The position numbers were made by a program, and so were the translations under genes. A stretch of 64,000 bases of DNA, taken from the NCBI RefSeq assembly GCF_016097555.1, contig NC_054712.1, positions 57,614,681-57,678,680 of the forward strand. Direction: 5' to 3'. Positions 1 to 10,750 of the stretch are shown here, piece after piece (position 1 is the first letter of the stretch; every line of letters begins with the position of its first letter). This DNA comes from Gigantopelta aegis (lineage: Eukaryota > Mollusca > Gastropoda > Neomphalida > Peltospiridae). The notes beneath the pieces are model-generated. The model ran no database searches. It had not been told where the DNA came from and saw only the letters and a program-made list of their open reading frames with translations.

Positions 1-442
1 TCAAGGCTCCATCAATTGACGATTCAATAACCAGGAACCTAGGCCAAATATCGGAAGAGATCACTTTTGATTTCTTTGCGGTTAATGTAGACAACGTGGA
101 TCAGAAGATGAGGAATCCAAAACCTCGGTGCGGACTCTTTTCAGTGTCCCATCAGATTGTGGAGATTTAAGAATATCCATACTAATGTGGTGTGTTAATT
201 CTTCAACCATGCCCCCACCCACCACGGAGTCCAACAAGGGGACATGGTGCTGCGGATAACCAGCAGGCGACCATGCTAGGGATACATGGTTGATATACTT
301 GGGCAATAAACAAAACAATAAATCACCCAATTGTCCCTAGCCACCGCTTCAAGAGCAACGCATACAAATGGTAAAGGAAACAATGTTTGTTTTTGACTGT
401 ATAAACAAAACACAGGCTGTTTGCTCTACAGCATGGCTTGAC
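1..442 (-). mobile_element. LINE (family I) 5' part, inverted
   Basis: This stretch matches, on the minus strand, the 5' UTR and ORF1 N-terminus of the longer LINE at 53706-57997; compare 1-60 with 57318-57380, and the shared protein words DGTLKRV and TEV. It is the left arm of an inverted insertion: the sense-strand endonuclease of the same LINE family begins at about 443. The fragment runs off the left edge of the window. It reads to roughly 250 bp short of the element's own 5' end. This arrangement is the usual product of twin priming. The reading frame is degraded, with no long intact ORF. Confidence 0.8.
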
Positions 443-1152
443 TTGCCGATAAATGTTAAGAAACTGGAAACAGCGTCTGGGGGGGGGGGGGGGGGGGGGG
501 GGGCGTTTCCATTATTGTAAATGAAAACATTCCCCAGAGTAAAGTTACATTAAAGACAAATTTGCAAGCTGTGGCTGTAAAGGTCATATCTAATAAAACT
601 ATTGCTCTATGTTCAGTTTATTTACCCCCTCGAAACAATTATAATTTTTACCCTAGGGACTTTCAAGGTCTTCTTGATCAACTCCCTACTCCCTTTTTAT
701 CATGGGATATTTTAATGCTCACCACAGTTTGTGGGGATGCGATGACATAAATAATAGAGATAAACAATTCGAAGACTTAATTCTCAAAAATGACTTAATA
801 TTTTTTAATGATAAAAGTCATACTTATTTTCATCCTGCAAGTGGTTCTTTCACATCCATCGATTTAACCCTTTGTAGTCCATCACTTTTTTTCGATTTCT
901 CCTGAAAAGTGTGTCCAGACCCTTGTGGCAGTGACCACTTTCCAATTATTTTGGAGAATGATGGACCTCCATCACTTGAAAGAGCTCAGAGATGGAGGTT
1001 GACGAAGGCAAATTGGGATGAATTTCGGCATCTGTGCAGCACTCGACTGCAACAAACTGCCGTGGCTGGTGCCGATGTTCCCATGTCTTTGTTCACCTCC
1101 ATCTTGAAAGATATTGCAGAGGAAACTATCCCTAAGACTTCGGCAGTACCGT
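443..1152 (+). mobile_element. LINE (family I) endonuclease fragment
   Basis: The plus-strand translation, split over three frames, aligns almost residue for residue with the APE-type endonuclease at 55046-56176: NENIPQS, LCSVYLPPRNN, NDKSHTYFHPASG, IDLTLCSPS, DPCGSDHFPIILENDGPPS. The catalytic GDFNAHH-type motif reads GYFNAHH here. A run of 25 G (479-503) sits where the relative has only five G, encoding the GG of the same segment. The copy stops after the residues KTSAVP, where an unrelated 105-bp dispersed repeat begins. It is a dead fragment and the right arm of the inversion described at 1-442. Confidence 0.85.
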
Positions 1153-1262
1153 ATAATAATACGAAGAATAAGATTATCTTAAATATTCATATAACTATAG
1201 AACAAGAAACGGATTCTTACCTAAGTCTGACGTGTGATGCAATACCCAACACGAGGTCACGT
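1150..1262 (+). repeat. dispersed 105-bp segment, MITE-free (empty site)
   Basis: This is about 105 bp that is nearly identical to 18036-18068 joined to 18431-18506. At the second locus a 362-bp MITE interrupts it at TTAA; here the TTAA is single. It therefore shows the uninterrupted state. No coding sense was found. Confidence 0.8.
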
Positions 1263-1335
1263 GACAAGGCCGTGACGTCATCAAGGTCAAGGTCACGGAA
1301 AGTAGGTCATGGCGCCATATAGGCCGTGGTACTAC

Positions 1336-1676
1336 TCTAATAAACTATTTCTACGATTAAACTTACATATTAAGTATATTTTCTTATTTAGAATATCAGT
1401 GTTTGTATATTCAATGTGTTTCTGGTCGTCTTAATATTTCTAAGAAGCCCAAACTGGATTTTGTCTTCAAATAATTTCGTACGTACGAAAAAACAATATT
1501 TTAGAAAATAAGATGAAATTTAACCTAGTACAGATATTAGAACGATCAGAAACACGTTTAATATAGAGCCACTAATATTTTATGCAGAAATATATTTGAT
1601 ATGTAATTACAATCGTTAAAAAGTCTCTGTTAGTCGATAAAATCTTAAAAAGTGCAGCAAACTCAGGAATGTCCCT
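1336..1676. mobile_element. MITE-1 copy, left end lost
   Basis: It shares the long AT-rich body of the MITE-1 family, including the CGTACGTACG core, and ends GCAGCAAACTCAGGAATGTC CCT followed by TTAA (1677-1680). The left terminal repeat is missing. The intact end abuts the endonuclease reading of LINE family Tx, so this copy inserted into that LINE. Confidence 0.8.
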
Positions 1677-1679
1677 TTA

Positions 1680-1997
1680 ATATTTAAAACCCTACCTTTA
1701 TTATCACAGCTATCAAAAGTAAATGTATATGGACAATCTTTTGATATCAATATTGCCACACCCTTTCTATTATTATTAGGACAATTATTATTTAAACAAA
1801 TTACCATCCCATAAATGTTTATGACTCTCAATAAAATTATCATCCCAAAACGTTTCCTGTAAAAAAGTAATATAACTATTCTTACTTTTGATAGCTGAAA
1901 AAACAGCATTAATTTTGTGAATATCCCTCAGTCCATTCACATTTAAAGATACTAATAGCAGCATTAAGATAAAAGTTATTTTAAAGTACATATCCAT
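1680..1997 (-). mobile_element. Tx1/L1-like LINE: endonuclease N-terminus
   Basis: Two overlapping minus-strand frames give the start of an APE endonuclease: LNVNGLRDIHKINAVFS, SYITFLQETFW, then NRKGVAILISKD. NVNGLRD and LQET are the standard N-terminal motifs of L1/Tx1-type ORF2. The frame is broken about 80 residues in, and the rest of ORF2 is absent because a MITE and unrelated repeats follow. It lies directly downstream of ORF1 at 2000-2671, as expected in a two-ORF LINE. Confidence 0.75.
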
Positions 1998-1999
1998 CT

Positions 2000-2671
2000 T
2001 TATTTTTTAGTTTTAGTTTTAACCTTATTCTTCTTTCTATCATTCACTTTTCTTTCATTCACAGTACACCCATCCTTCTTTCTTTCATCCGACACTCTCC
2101 TCTCTCGCTTTTCCTTTCTTCCCTCAACAATGCTCCACACCGTCTCATCCGCTGGTCTTTTCACAAGTCTTGATCTCCGCGTCACTCTCTTTGTTTCACT
2201 CAGTTTATTTCCACCGTCTTTACAGTCAGTCACTTTCGAACCATCCTCATCTGTATACAAAACCTCGTCATCAATTTCAGCTTGGCTCTCTTGGGTAGAC
2301 ACGAGCTTGTCTTGATCGCCTACGCTTGACGACGTCTTGCCCTTCGTCACGGACGGCTGATCACAGTTGTCAGTGCTCGGCTTGGGTTGTTCGATTGCCC
2401 TCTTGACAGTTTCATCCATTTCACATTCTCTGTCAGTCTCACGTTCACTGTCCGAATCATCGTTACCATCACATGAACAATCCACACCCGAACCACCACA
2501 TTTCTCACACAACGATGACATTGTACACGAACGAGCAATGTGTCCACATTTGTTGCATTTGTAACACTTGGTATAGGGACATTTTTTAATGACATGATTG
2601 TCTTCCAAATACTGATAACAAACTTTTAATTGATTGTTATGTAGAACTCTAAAAAAATTGCATTCCTTCAA
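2000..2671 (-). CDS. LINE ORF1 protein, zinc knuckle (Tx1/L1-like)
   Basis: An open frame of about 223 residues with no convincing ATG at its 5' end; it continues from an upstream broken frame. Near the N-terminus is a CCHC knuckle (CYKCNKCGHIARSC) followed by a second Cys cluster (CEKCGGSGVDCSC). The middle is acidic and Ser/Thr rich. The C-terminus is strongly basic (RKEKRERR, KKNKVKTKTKK), as in RNA-binding ORF1 proteins. It is followed three bases later by the ORF2 endonuclease start, supporting a Tx1/L1-like LINE. It is a 5' remnant of an element and not a host gene. Confidence 0.7.
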   Translation of the reverse strand: MKECNFFRVLHNNQLKVCYQYLEDNHVIKKCPYTKCYKCNKCGHIARSCTMSSLCEKCGGSGVDCSCDGNDDSDSERETDRECEMDETVKRAIEQPKPSTDNCDQPSVTKGKTSSSVGDQDKLVSTQESQAEIDDEVLYTDEDGSKVTDCKDGGNKLSETKRVTRRSRLVKRPADETVWSIVEGRKEKRERRVSDERKKDGCTVNERKVNDRKKNKVKTKTKK

Positions 2672-3260
2672 TGGTTTGAAATTTCATAGAGTAGGGTAAG
2701 CTTTTCACATTATGTGGAAATCTAACCCTCACATACCTGGACCCATCAGCAACGTTTGTGTTTTCATGCACCCGTCTTTTTACAGGTGAAAGAATTTCAG
2801 GTGAAAGATTTCATCATCACTGACATAAGCCGGCAAATGCATAAATAACAACGCTATCTGAATACACCAGGTTAAGTTTCATATTAAACCCATTACATAC
2901 CATCTCTCCTTCTTCACCAAACACTCTTGCCCATCTCTCGTCAGAAAAAGTAATCTCGTACATCTCTCTTCCCCTTGGGACACACGCTAAAATTTCTCCG
3001 TCACTGTGAACTCCATTAATATAGTCAATCAAGTCGCCTTCTTTCATTTCTTTTTCCAACGTAACCTCCACGGTACACTATTTCTTGAAATATTTTTTTC
3101 TAGTAATTACCTTCTTTTCTTCCATCTTTCCCCTCGCTTCTTCCATGCAAGGCAGGCTAATGCACAAAGGTGGCCAAGGGCAGATGCAAAAAAACACAAA
3201 CAAAACACTATTTGCGGAGCCGAAGTAAACACGTCCGATAGTGACAAAACCCAAACCGGA
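2672..3260 (-). mobile_element. Tx1/L1-like LINE: ORF1 N-terminus and 5' UTR
   Basis: An 84-residue frame (3071-2817) starting MEVTLEKEMKEGD contains EITFSDERWARVFGEEGE, which resembles the N-terminal domain of Tx1-type ORF1 proteins. The frame is then shifted; a second frame from about 2770 continues with RYVRVRFPHNVKSLPYS before joining the zinc-knuckle ORF. Upstream of 3071 lies GC-richer non-coding DNA that I take as 5' UTR; its exact end is not determined. Confidence 0.55.
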
Positions 3261-3579
3261 AGTTTCAAGTCCAGTACGCTACCGACTACCCTATTCAACA
3301 GATATGAGCAAAGCCTGTAATTTAAAACATATATATAGATTTGCGCGACGAAGGGACGGAGTAGATCAATCTGAAAGCGCTCTGGTGGGGCATGTTAAAA
3401 TAGTTATCTATCTATCTATAAACATATCTTCACTTTGTAATACGATATTTATGGTACCTATTTAAAACATTTCGTATTTCTGTCACACTTTGAGAATGTA
3501 AATTCTAGAAGTTCTGTAGATTATTTTATTTAGAGACTGACAACACAAGACTATCACTTGCCGGATGTTAGAAGTGGTA
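3261..3579. other. intergenic, nothing recognised
   Basis: AT-rich sequence with a short TATC run near 3405-3420. No ORF, repeat family or RNA could be supported. Confidence 0.5.
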
Positions 3580-3645
3580 GGTTAACGACACCACTAGAGC
3601 ACCTCGATTTATTAATCATCGGCTATTGGATGTCAAACATACTTT
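3580..3645 (-). mobile_element. SINE tail fragment (GTCGTTAAAC type)
   Basis: Reverse complement of the 3' segment shared by many SINEs here: catcggctattggatgtcaa with the flanking accactagagcac and gttaacgacacc. Only the tail is present. Confidence 0.65.
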
Positions 3646-3689
3646 TGACATCCCAAAGACAGGATAGCACGGACGTCGTTAAGGAGGAC

Positions 3690-3875
3690 GGGGCCAGTCT
3701 AAGTAGGTCAGGACTAGATTAAGTAGGTCGGGACTGGTCTAAGTAGGTCGGGGCCAGTAGGACGGGGCCGGGTCACGTGACAAGGCCATGGCGTCATCAG
3801 GATCATAGGAAAGTAGGTCAAGGTCACGAGGAAAGTAGGTCAAGGTCACGGAAAGTAGGTAATGACGCCCAAGAG
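3690..3875. repeat. short degenerate tandem repeats
   Basis: Four imperfect copies of a 20-25-bp unit containing ctaagtaggtcgggact (3697-3770) are followed by three copies of aaagtaggtcaaggtcacg (about 3820-3868). A related stretch with ggtcacgtgacaaggcc also occurs at 1255-1315. Confidence 0.6.
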
Positions 3876-3944
3876 GCCTGGATACTACCTTTGCTAAATT
3901 CGATGCTACGGTTGAGTGAATATCCGTATTTGTGTCTTAGTAGG

Positions 3945-4112
3945 TATCTGTCTATGGGATGATGGGATGATGTATATAAAAGATCACTTGCTACTAATGA
4001 TAAAATGTAGCGGGTTTCCTCTCTAACACTATGATAAATTTACCAAATATTTGACATCCAATGGCTGATGATTAATGAATCAATGTGCTCTAGTGGTGTC
4101 GTTACACAAAAC
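3945..4112 (+). mobile_element. SINE 3' half
   Basis: It contains the conserved SINE body words gatgtatataaaagatcac, tagcgggtttcctctc, tttgacatccaatggctgat and the tail gtgctctagtggtgtcgtta. The tRNA-like head is absent. Confidence 0.75.
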
Positions 4113-5222
4113 AAACCTTTTTTGTGATTGTCGGGCACTTGTCGTTTTGAGACCGCACCTGGAAGACGGGATGGCTAAGCGGGCGATCATGTGACGCAAC
4201 GTCACGATATAGGTCGGCGAACTTAGAATTCTGCTGTCGGGAGTTTGCCGAAGCTTAGCTGAATGTGGGTGCTATCGGGTTTCTTTCTGTAGTGCGTGTA
4301 TTAGTCATTAATATGTGGATTTTCTTTTTAATCAATTAACTCGAAAATTATCGATGTAACGGTATTTGACGTCAAACATAGGATTGTTGTGGTATTAGAG
4401 CGGAAATCTTTGACAACGTTTTGGTTGTCGGCAATTGCCAACAAAATACATAGCTTGGTCTCTGACTGTAATGAGAGCGTATTTGTGTCCAAATGTCCGT
4501 CTAGCTCTCTTACAGTCAGAGTACTCGGACTATTGCAAACCCTGATCTGTCAATGTTTACATTATCACCAGCTTGAAATACCTGAATGGCAGCCATTTTA
4601 GGTGAGATGAAAGCAAGAAGTAGTTGCTGATAATTGACTTAATTAGAATGCAGTGATTAAAATTTGACCAATCAAGATTAATAGAAGCGATATCGCCTAC
4701 AAAATACTTTAATGGATGATAATGTGCATTATATATCGTTGACTATGGTCTCACTACACAGATCACTTCCGGGTGAGAGTTCTTTCATCACGCTCCACTA
4801 TAGTTCCTAATTGTAACAAGTTATGGTTCACATATTCACTTCTAGGAAATGATGAAGAATTAAAACAATATATATGTTTAATGGTAAGCATTCTGGCTGT
4901 ATTTTGCCCATGCTATTTTGTAATATTGTGCTATGACCTTTTGGGACATGGGTGTATAGCGTAAGAGATAGCCGGAATGAATCGGTTAATGAACCACCTG
5001 TTCGGACCGGTATTAAAGCCAGATGTGGTCATATAGCAAAAAACTGAGACGGAAATGTTCTCAGTTTTGGAGTGAAAATAAATGCATAATGGTGTATGTT
5101 GTTAGTGCCAACGAGAACCCGTTCTATTGGCAATCTTCATTTGAAGTTGGGCGATTTAACATGGGTTTCAATGGCAGATAACATCTGTGTAGTGTGACCT
5201 ATGCATACCAGGCCAAATGCCT
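4113..5222. other. intergenic, nothing recognised
   Basis: About 1.1 kb without a supported gene. ORFs up to 70 codons are present but show no codon structure or motif. A short stretch near 4487-4510 resembles one at 48090-48160 (gacggacatttg), suggesting another unidentified dispersed repeat. Confidence 0.4.
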
Positions 5223-5226
5223 TAAA

Positions 5227-5405
5227 GGGACATTCCTGAGTTTGCTGCATTGTAAGATGTTTCCGACTAATAACATATTTCTACGATTAAACTTGCATAT
5301 TAAATATATTTTCTTGTTTAGAATAATATACAGTCACTAATATGTAATTACAATCGTTAAAAAGTCTGTTAGTCGATATCATCTTAAAAATTGCAGCATG
5401 TCCCT
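5227..5405. mobile_element. MITE-1, internally deleted copy
   Basis: Both terminal repeats are present (AGGGACATTCCTGAGTTTGC at the left, TGTCCCT at the right), flanked by TTAA on each side. At 179 bp it is about half the family's usual 360-380 bp; the middle, including the CGTACGTACG core, is deleted. Confidence 0.85.
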
Positions 5406-5436
5406 TTAATTGTCGCTTCCTTTAAAAAGAAAAAAA

Positions 5437-5582
5437 CCCTCAGAAATGATGGCTAAGAAAATGAAAATGACAAAGAAATAAGTCATGATAATATTTATGA
5501 GTCGGCCGAGTTGCACCAAACGATATATAGTTTTAAAGGAAGTATACTATTTTTGGCTAACAGGAATTTAAAAAAACCCAAA
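5437..5582 (+). repeat. dispersed 145-bp segment
   Basis: Nearly identical in the same orientation to 34943-35088; shared words include ctcagaaatgatggctaag and ggaagtatactatttttggc. Function unknown. It ends just before unrelated sequence here and before a GA microsatellite in the other copy. Confidence 0.8.
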
Positions 5583-5679
5583 ACCGTAGTTTCTTCTTTG
5601 AAATACTGATTTTCTCTCGTTTGATGAAGTTATTCTTATGCATGTATTGATAGGGATCTGGTATGCCTATCAAGGAAGG

Positions 5680-5945
5680 AAGGAAATGTTTTATTTAACG
5701 ACGCACTCAACACATTTTATTTACGGTTATATGGCGTCAGACATATGGTTAAGGACCACACAGATATATAGAGAGGAAACCCGCTGTCACCACTTAATGG
5801 GCTACTCTTTTCGATTATTACACCAGTTGTGGAGTTGTGTGCTAAAACGAGAAATAGCCCAATGGGGCCACCGAGGGGGATCGACCCTAAACCGACAGCG
5901 TATCAAGCGAGCTCTTTACGACTGGGCTACGTCCCGTCCTGTTTA
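5680..5945 (-). mobile_element. tRNA-derived SINE, near full length
   Basis: Read on the minus strand it begins with a tRNA-like head (gacgtagcccagtcgtaaag, then ggtcgatcccc as B box), continues through the conserved gggctatttctcgtt and a body with atggttaaggacc, and ends with the tail gttgagtgcgtcgttaaata and aaacatttccttcc. A/B box-like spacing marks a pol III-type SINE. It is not a functional tRNA because the cloverleaf is not preserved. Confidence 0.8.
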
Positions 5946-6040
5946 TTAAAGACAGAGGTTAATAATTTGTGCGTGTGTGTGTGTGAGAGAGAACAAATGT
6001 TCAGATCCTCCCCATCTTATACGTCTATAAACCAGTTTTA

Positions 6041-6041
<1 letters not shown>

Positions 6042-6132
<91 letters not shown>
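6042..6132 (+). repeat. (CT)n microsatellite
   Basis: About 45 uninterrupted CT dinucleotides. The Arg-Glu frames read from it on the minus strand are artefacts. Confidence 0.97.
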
Positions 6133-6135
<3 letters not shown>

Positions 6136-6355
6136 ATTTTCCTTCTCATAAACACTGTCACGGCAACAATATTTAATGTAGGTAATTATAGTTATAGTTC
6201 TTCCCACAGGGAACGCCTTTTTTCATTCTATGAAATTTTACTACAAATTATTTATTTCTAAACGATTGTTTTTTTTGTTTTTTTTTAAATGCACACAAAA
6301 ATAGTTTTAAAAAAGTAAATTCCAAAATGCTTTTACTTTTCTTCTTACGTCAAAA

Positions 6356-6611
6356 CCCCTGCGCGTGCTGTAACCTCATCGTGGTACAGGGGTGTAACAT
6401 TCTCTTTGAGAATGGCCAATACAGCACAAACTGAAATTTTGAGTAAAAGTCAGCATCTATCTGTTATATTTGTATTTTTGCACAGTTTTTTACACTGTGT
6501 TTTAATTTAACTGTTTTGCATTTACCATAGTTTGACACCCAGTAGCCGATGTATTTTTCGTGCTGGGGTGTCGTTAAACATTCGTTCACTCATTCATTCA
6601 TTCATTCATTC
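6356..6611 (+). mobile_element. Short LINE-derived element (head + tail)
   Basis: The head (cctgcgcgtgctgtaacctc, then aatggccaatacagcacaa) matches the 5' end of LINE family I at 57925-57997. The tail (acacccagtagccgatgtat, gtgctggggtgtcgttaaac, then ATTC repeats) matches that LINE's 3' UTR. The element is flanked by the direct repeat CTTACGTCAAA (about 6343-6354 and 6611-6621). The related unfilled site is visible at 32438-32452. It has no ORF and presumably uses the LINE's reverse transcriptase. Confidence 0.85.
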
Positions 6612-6810
6612 TTACGTCAAACCAAACTGAAATTAGAAAAAAACCCCACATTTTTGTAGGAGGATTGTACAAACTATGCATGTAAACACACAATGATGAT
6701 TATAAATCAACTTGAAATGCATGCATATTTGCGCCATTGGCGTAGTCAGGATTTTATATTCGTGTGTGTGTGTGGTGGAAGGACCATATTAGCGGACCAA
6801 TCCACACTGT

Positions 6811-6903
6811 ATGTATGTATGTATGTATGTATGTATGTATTGATGTATGTATGTATGTATGTATGTATGTATGTATGTATGTATGAATGTATGTATGTAT
6901 GAT
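6811..6903 (+). repeat. (ATGT)n microsatellite
   Basis: About 23 near-perfect ATGT tetranucleotides with two single-base variants. Confidence 0.95.
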
Positions 6904-6929
6904 TTTATAAAATTTAATAGTTTAAAAAA

Positions 6930-6955
6930 AGGTTTGATTGGGGGGGGGGCATGAC

Positions 6956-6986
<31 letters not shown>

Positions 6987-7660
6987 CACTGATTTGTGCT
7001 TTACCAAATCGCAAAACAAAGTAAATCAAATCAAATCAGTTTATTGATAAATATACAAACCGCACCTTAAAATTATATTACACCCATGGCATGTCTTGTT
7101 TTGGAAATGAGGAAGGTCTCCAAGCTTTAAATAATAAACAAAAAATGTGGGGTGTATGGTTTAACGTTAAGGGGGAGGGAAGGTGTCTAATTTTGACACA
7201 AATATTTGAACGGCCCTTTAGGCTGTATCTATTTTTCTTCTTGGATGTGTGATTTTTTGTTCTTAAAGCATAAAGCTAAAGTTTGTTTTGTTTAACGACA
7301 CTTCCACTTCTGTGGTTATTAGTATCCGTTACGGGGCCTCTTTGTCGGGTGTTCGGACGCTTGAGTAGTATCCATTCTGGAAAGTCAGCTATACCGAGAT
7401 GACGTATAGAGGGAAATTCCTTGATGACGTCACCGAGAAATACCACATGTTTTCTATCTCCACTTAATGAGAGTTCCCATTTTTGTTTACGATAAACATC
7501 GTAAATCATGACACATTAAGAGAACTTTACGATACCTTCGAAAATTCGTCGTATCTTAAATCTACGACATTCATATTTTGCTCGTAACTAGCTACGATAT
7601 GTCGTAGCTAAGATGGCATCGAAAATACGGGCTCTGGACCTACGGCTGCGACTCTAACCT
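6930..7660. other. Intergenic; G/C runs, no gene
   Basis: Contains a (G)10 at about 6942 and a (C)18 at 6955-6972, then AT-rich unassigned sequence. A short SINE tail in reverse (tttgttttgtttaacgacac, 7282-7301) is the only recognisable element. The 77-codon minus-strand frame at 7276-7509 has no supporting motif. Confidence 0.5.
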
Positions 7661-7777
7661 AAGCATGCACGCAGAACAGTAGGCAGTGGGTTAAGACTGT
7701 AACTATATTTAATTATTACGAGCAGTTTTGGAACACAAAACAATACAAACCAGGGAAAGGTTTTTCAAAAAGAACGT

Positions 7778-7783
7778 TTTATT
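7778..7783 (-). promoter_or_regulatory. polyadenylation signal, gene A
   Basis: AATAAA on the minus strand about 125 bp beyond the stop codon of gene A. The surrounding 3' UTR (ttttcaaaaagaa) is conserved in gene B, where the same signal sits at 51688-51693. Confidence 0.7.
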
Positions 7784-7907
7784 AGATACATTAACAGAAA
7801 ACCCCCCATCAGTAAACATAATCACATAAAATCAGTTTGTTACGTTAAAACTTATTAATATAGTTCAAAGCCCGAATTTTAACTTTCACGTGGTCGTGTA
7901 TCCTCTT

Positions 7908-10717
7908 TCACGGGCATACGTTAGGTCCGCCACAATTTGTCACCCCACCAATAGGTGCAATGCCATCCACCATCCCACCAACGCCTGCACTGCCTTTCAC
8001 CACCCCACCAAAGCCACCACCGCCTCCTATCCCACCAATAGGTGCAATACCATCCACCATCCCACCAACGCCTGCACTGCCTTTAACCGTGCCACCAAAT
8101 CGACCACTGCCTGCTATCCCACCCATAGGTGCAATACCATCCACCATCCCACCAACGCCTGCACTGCCTTTCACCACCCCACCAAATCCACCACTGCCTG
8201 CTATCCCACCCATAGGTGCGATACCATCCACCATCCCACCAACGCCTGCACTGCCTTTAACCGTGCCACCAAATCGACCACTGTCTGCCATCCCACCAAT
8301 AGGTACAATACCATCCACCATCCCACCAACGCCTGCACTGCCTTTAACCGTGCCACCAAATCGACTACTGCCTGCCATCCCACCAATAGGTACAATGCCA
8401 TCCACCATCCCACCAACGTCTGCACTGCCTTTCACCACCCCACCAAATCCACCACCGCCTCCTATCCCACCAATAGGTGTAATACCATCCACCATCCCAC
8501 CAACGCCTGCACTGCCTTTAACCGTGCCACCAAATCGACCACTGCCTGCTATCCCACCCATAGGTGCCATACCATCTACCATCCCACCAACGCCTGCACT
8601 GCCTTTCACCACCCCACCAAATCCACCACTGCCTGCTATCCCACCCATAGGTGCGATACCATCCACCATCCCACCAACGTCTGCACTGCCTTTAACCGTG
8701 CCACCAAATCGACCACTGCCTGCTATCCCACCAATAGGTACAATACCATCCACCATCCCCCCAACGCCTGCTCCGCCGTTAATCGTGCCACCAAATCGAC
8801 CACTGCCTGCTATCCCACCAATAGGTACAATGCCGTCCACCATCCCACCAACGCCGGCACTGCCTTTCACCACCCCACCAAATCCACCACCGCCTCCTAT
8901 CCCACCAATAGGTGTAATACCATCCACCATCCCACCAACGTCTGCACTGCCTTTAACCGTGCCACCAAATCGACCACTGCCTGCTATCCCACCCATAGGT
9001 ACAATACCATCCACCATCCCACCAACGCCTGCACTGCCTTTAACCGTGCCACCAAATCGACTACTGCCTGCCATCCCACCAATAGGTACAATGCCATCCA
9101 CCATCCCACCAACGTCTGCACTGCCTTTCACCACCCCACCAAATCCACCACCGCCTCCTATCCCACCAATAGGTGTAATACCATCCACCATCCCACCAAC
9201 GCCTGCACTGCCTTTAACCGTGCCACCAAATCGACCACTGCCTGCTATCCCACCAATAGGTACAATACCATCCACCATCCCCCCAACGCCTGCGCCGCCT
9301 TTAATCGTGCCACCAAATCGACCACTGCCTGCTATCCCACCAATAGGTACAATGCCGTCCACCATCCCACCAACGCCGGCACTGCCTTTCACCACCCCAC
9401 CAAATCCACCACCGCCTCCTATCCCACCAATAGGTGTAATACCATCCACCATCCCACCAACGTCTGCACTGCCTTTAACCGTGCCACCAAATCGACCACT
9501 GCCTGCTATCCCCCCAATAGGTACAATACCATCCACCATCCCACCAACGCCTGCACCGCCTTTAACCGTACCACCAAATCGACCACTGCCTGCTATCCCA
9601 CCCATAGGTGCAATACCATCCACCATCCCACCAACGTCTGCACTGCCTTTAACCGTGCCACCAAATCGACCACTGCCTGCTATCCCACCAATAGGTACAA
9701 TACCATCCACCATCCCACCAACGCCTGCACTGCCTTTAACCGTGCCACCAAATCGACCACTGCCTGCTATCCCACCCATAGGTACAATACCATCCACCAC
9801 CCCACCAACGCCTGCACTGCCTTTAACCGTGCCACCAAATCGACCACTGCCTGCTATCCCACCAATAGGTACAATACCATCCATCATCCCACCAATGTCT
9901 GCACTGCCTTTAACCACCCCATCAAATCCACCACCGCCTCCTATCCCACCAATAGGTGCAATACCATCCACCATCCCACCAACGCCTGCACTGCCTTTAA
10001 CCGTGCCACCAAATCGACCACTGCCTCCTATCCCACCAATAGGTGCAATACCATCCACCACCCCGCCAATGCCTGCACTGCCTTTCACCACCCCATCAAA
10101 TCCACCACCGCCTCCTATCCCACCAATAGGTGCAATACCATCCACCATCCCCCCAACGCCTGCACTGCCTTTAACCGTGCCACCAAATCGACCACTGTCT
10201 GCTATCCCACCAATAGGTGCACTGCCATCCACCATCCCACCAACGCCTGCACTGCCTTTCACCACCCCATCAAATCCACTACCGCCTCCTATCCCACCAA
10301 TAGGTGCAATACCATCCACCATCCCGCCAACGCCTGCACTGCCTTTAACCGTGCCACCAAATCGACCACTGCCTGCCATCCCACCAAAAGGTGCAATGCC
10401 TTTCACCATCCCACCAATGTCTGCACTGCCTTTAACCGTGCCACCAAATCCTCCACGGCCTTCCATCATCCCGCCAATGTCTGCAATTCCTTTCACCTCC
10501 CCACCAAAGCCTCCAGCACCTGGCATCCCACCAATAGGTACAATGCCTTTCACCATCCCGCCAATGTCTGCAATTCCTTTCACCTCCCCACGAAAGCCTC
10601 CAGCACCTGGCATCCCACCAAAAGGTACAATGCCTTTCACCATCCCGCCAATGTCTGCACTGCCTTTCACCATCCCACCAGTGCCTTCATGTGCAGGCAT
10701 TATAGATCGTCTGTAAC
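7908..10717 (-). CDS. Gene A exon 3: Gly-rich repeat protein
   Basis: Last and main exon of a three-exon gene; with exons 2 and 1 the CDS totals 2946 nt (981 aa). The acceptor tttgtttag|GTTACAG makes the split codon C|GT, giving RYRRSIMPAHEGTGG. About 31 copies of a 29-residue Gly-rich unit follow (core words GGTVKGSAGVGGMVDG and PIGGI; 87 bp each). The protein ends GGVTNCGGPNVCP, the only Cys residues after the signal peptide. RYRR fits the furin-type RX(K/R)R rule, so a short propeptide could be removed. No known domain is present. By signal peptide, repeats and composition it is probably a secreted structural protein of shell, periostracum, operculum or mucus (inference). All frames stay open on both strands because the unit is a multiple of three; the minus frame is chosen because it alone splices to a signal peptide and matches gene B. 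Confidence 0.88.
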
Positions 10718-10750
10718 CTAAACAAAAAGTCAAAAACTACTGTCGGTTAA

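Noticed and set aside
5946-6207. Arg-Glu repeat protein frames
   Set aside because: Translations of a (CT)n microsatellite.
7276-7509. 77-codon minus-strand frame
   Set aside because: Begins within a SINE tail and has no supporting motif.
7890-10721. Plus-strand His/Thr/Asn and Pro-rich frames of more than 900 codons
   Set aside because: They are antisense shadows of the 87-bp coding repeat. They lack a signal peptide, splice context or counterpart outside the repeats; the minus frame splices to conserved exons.
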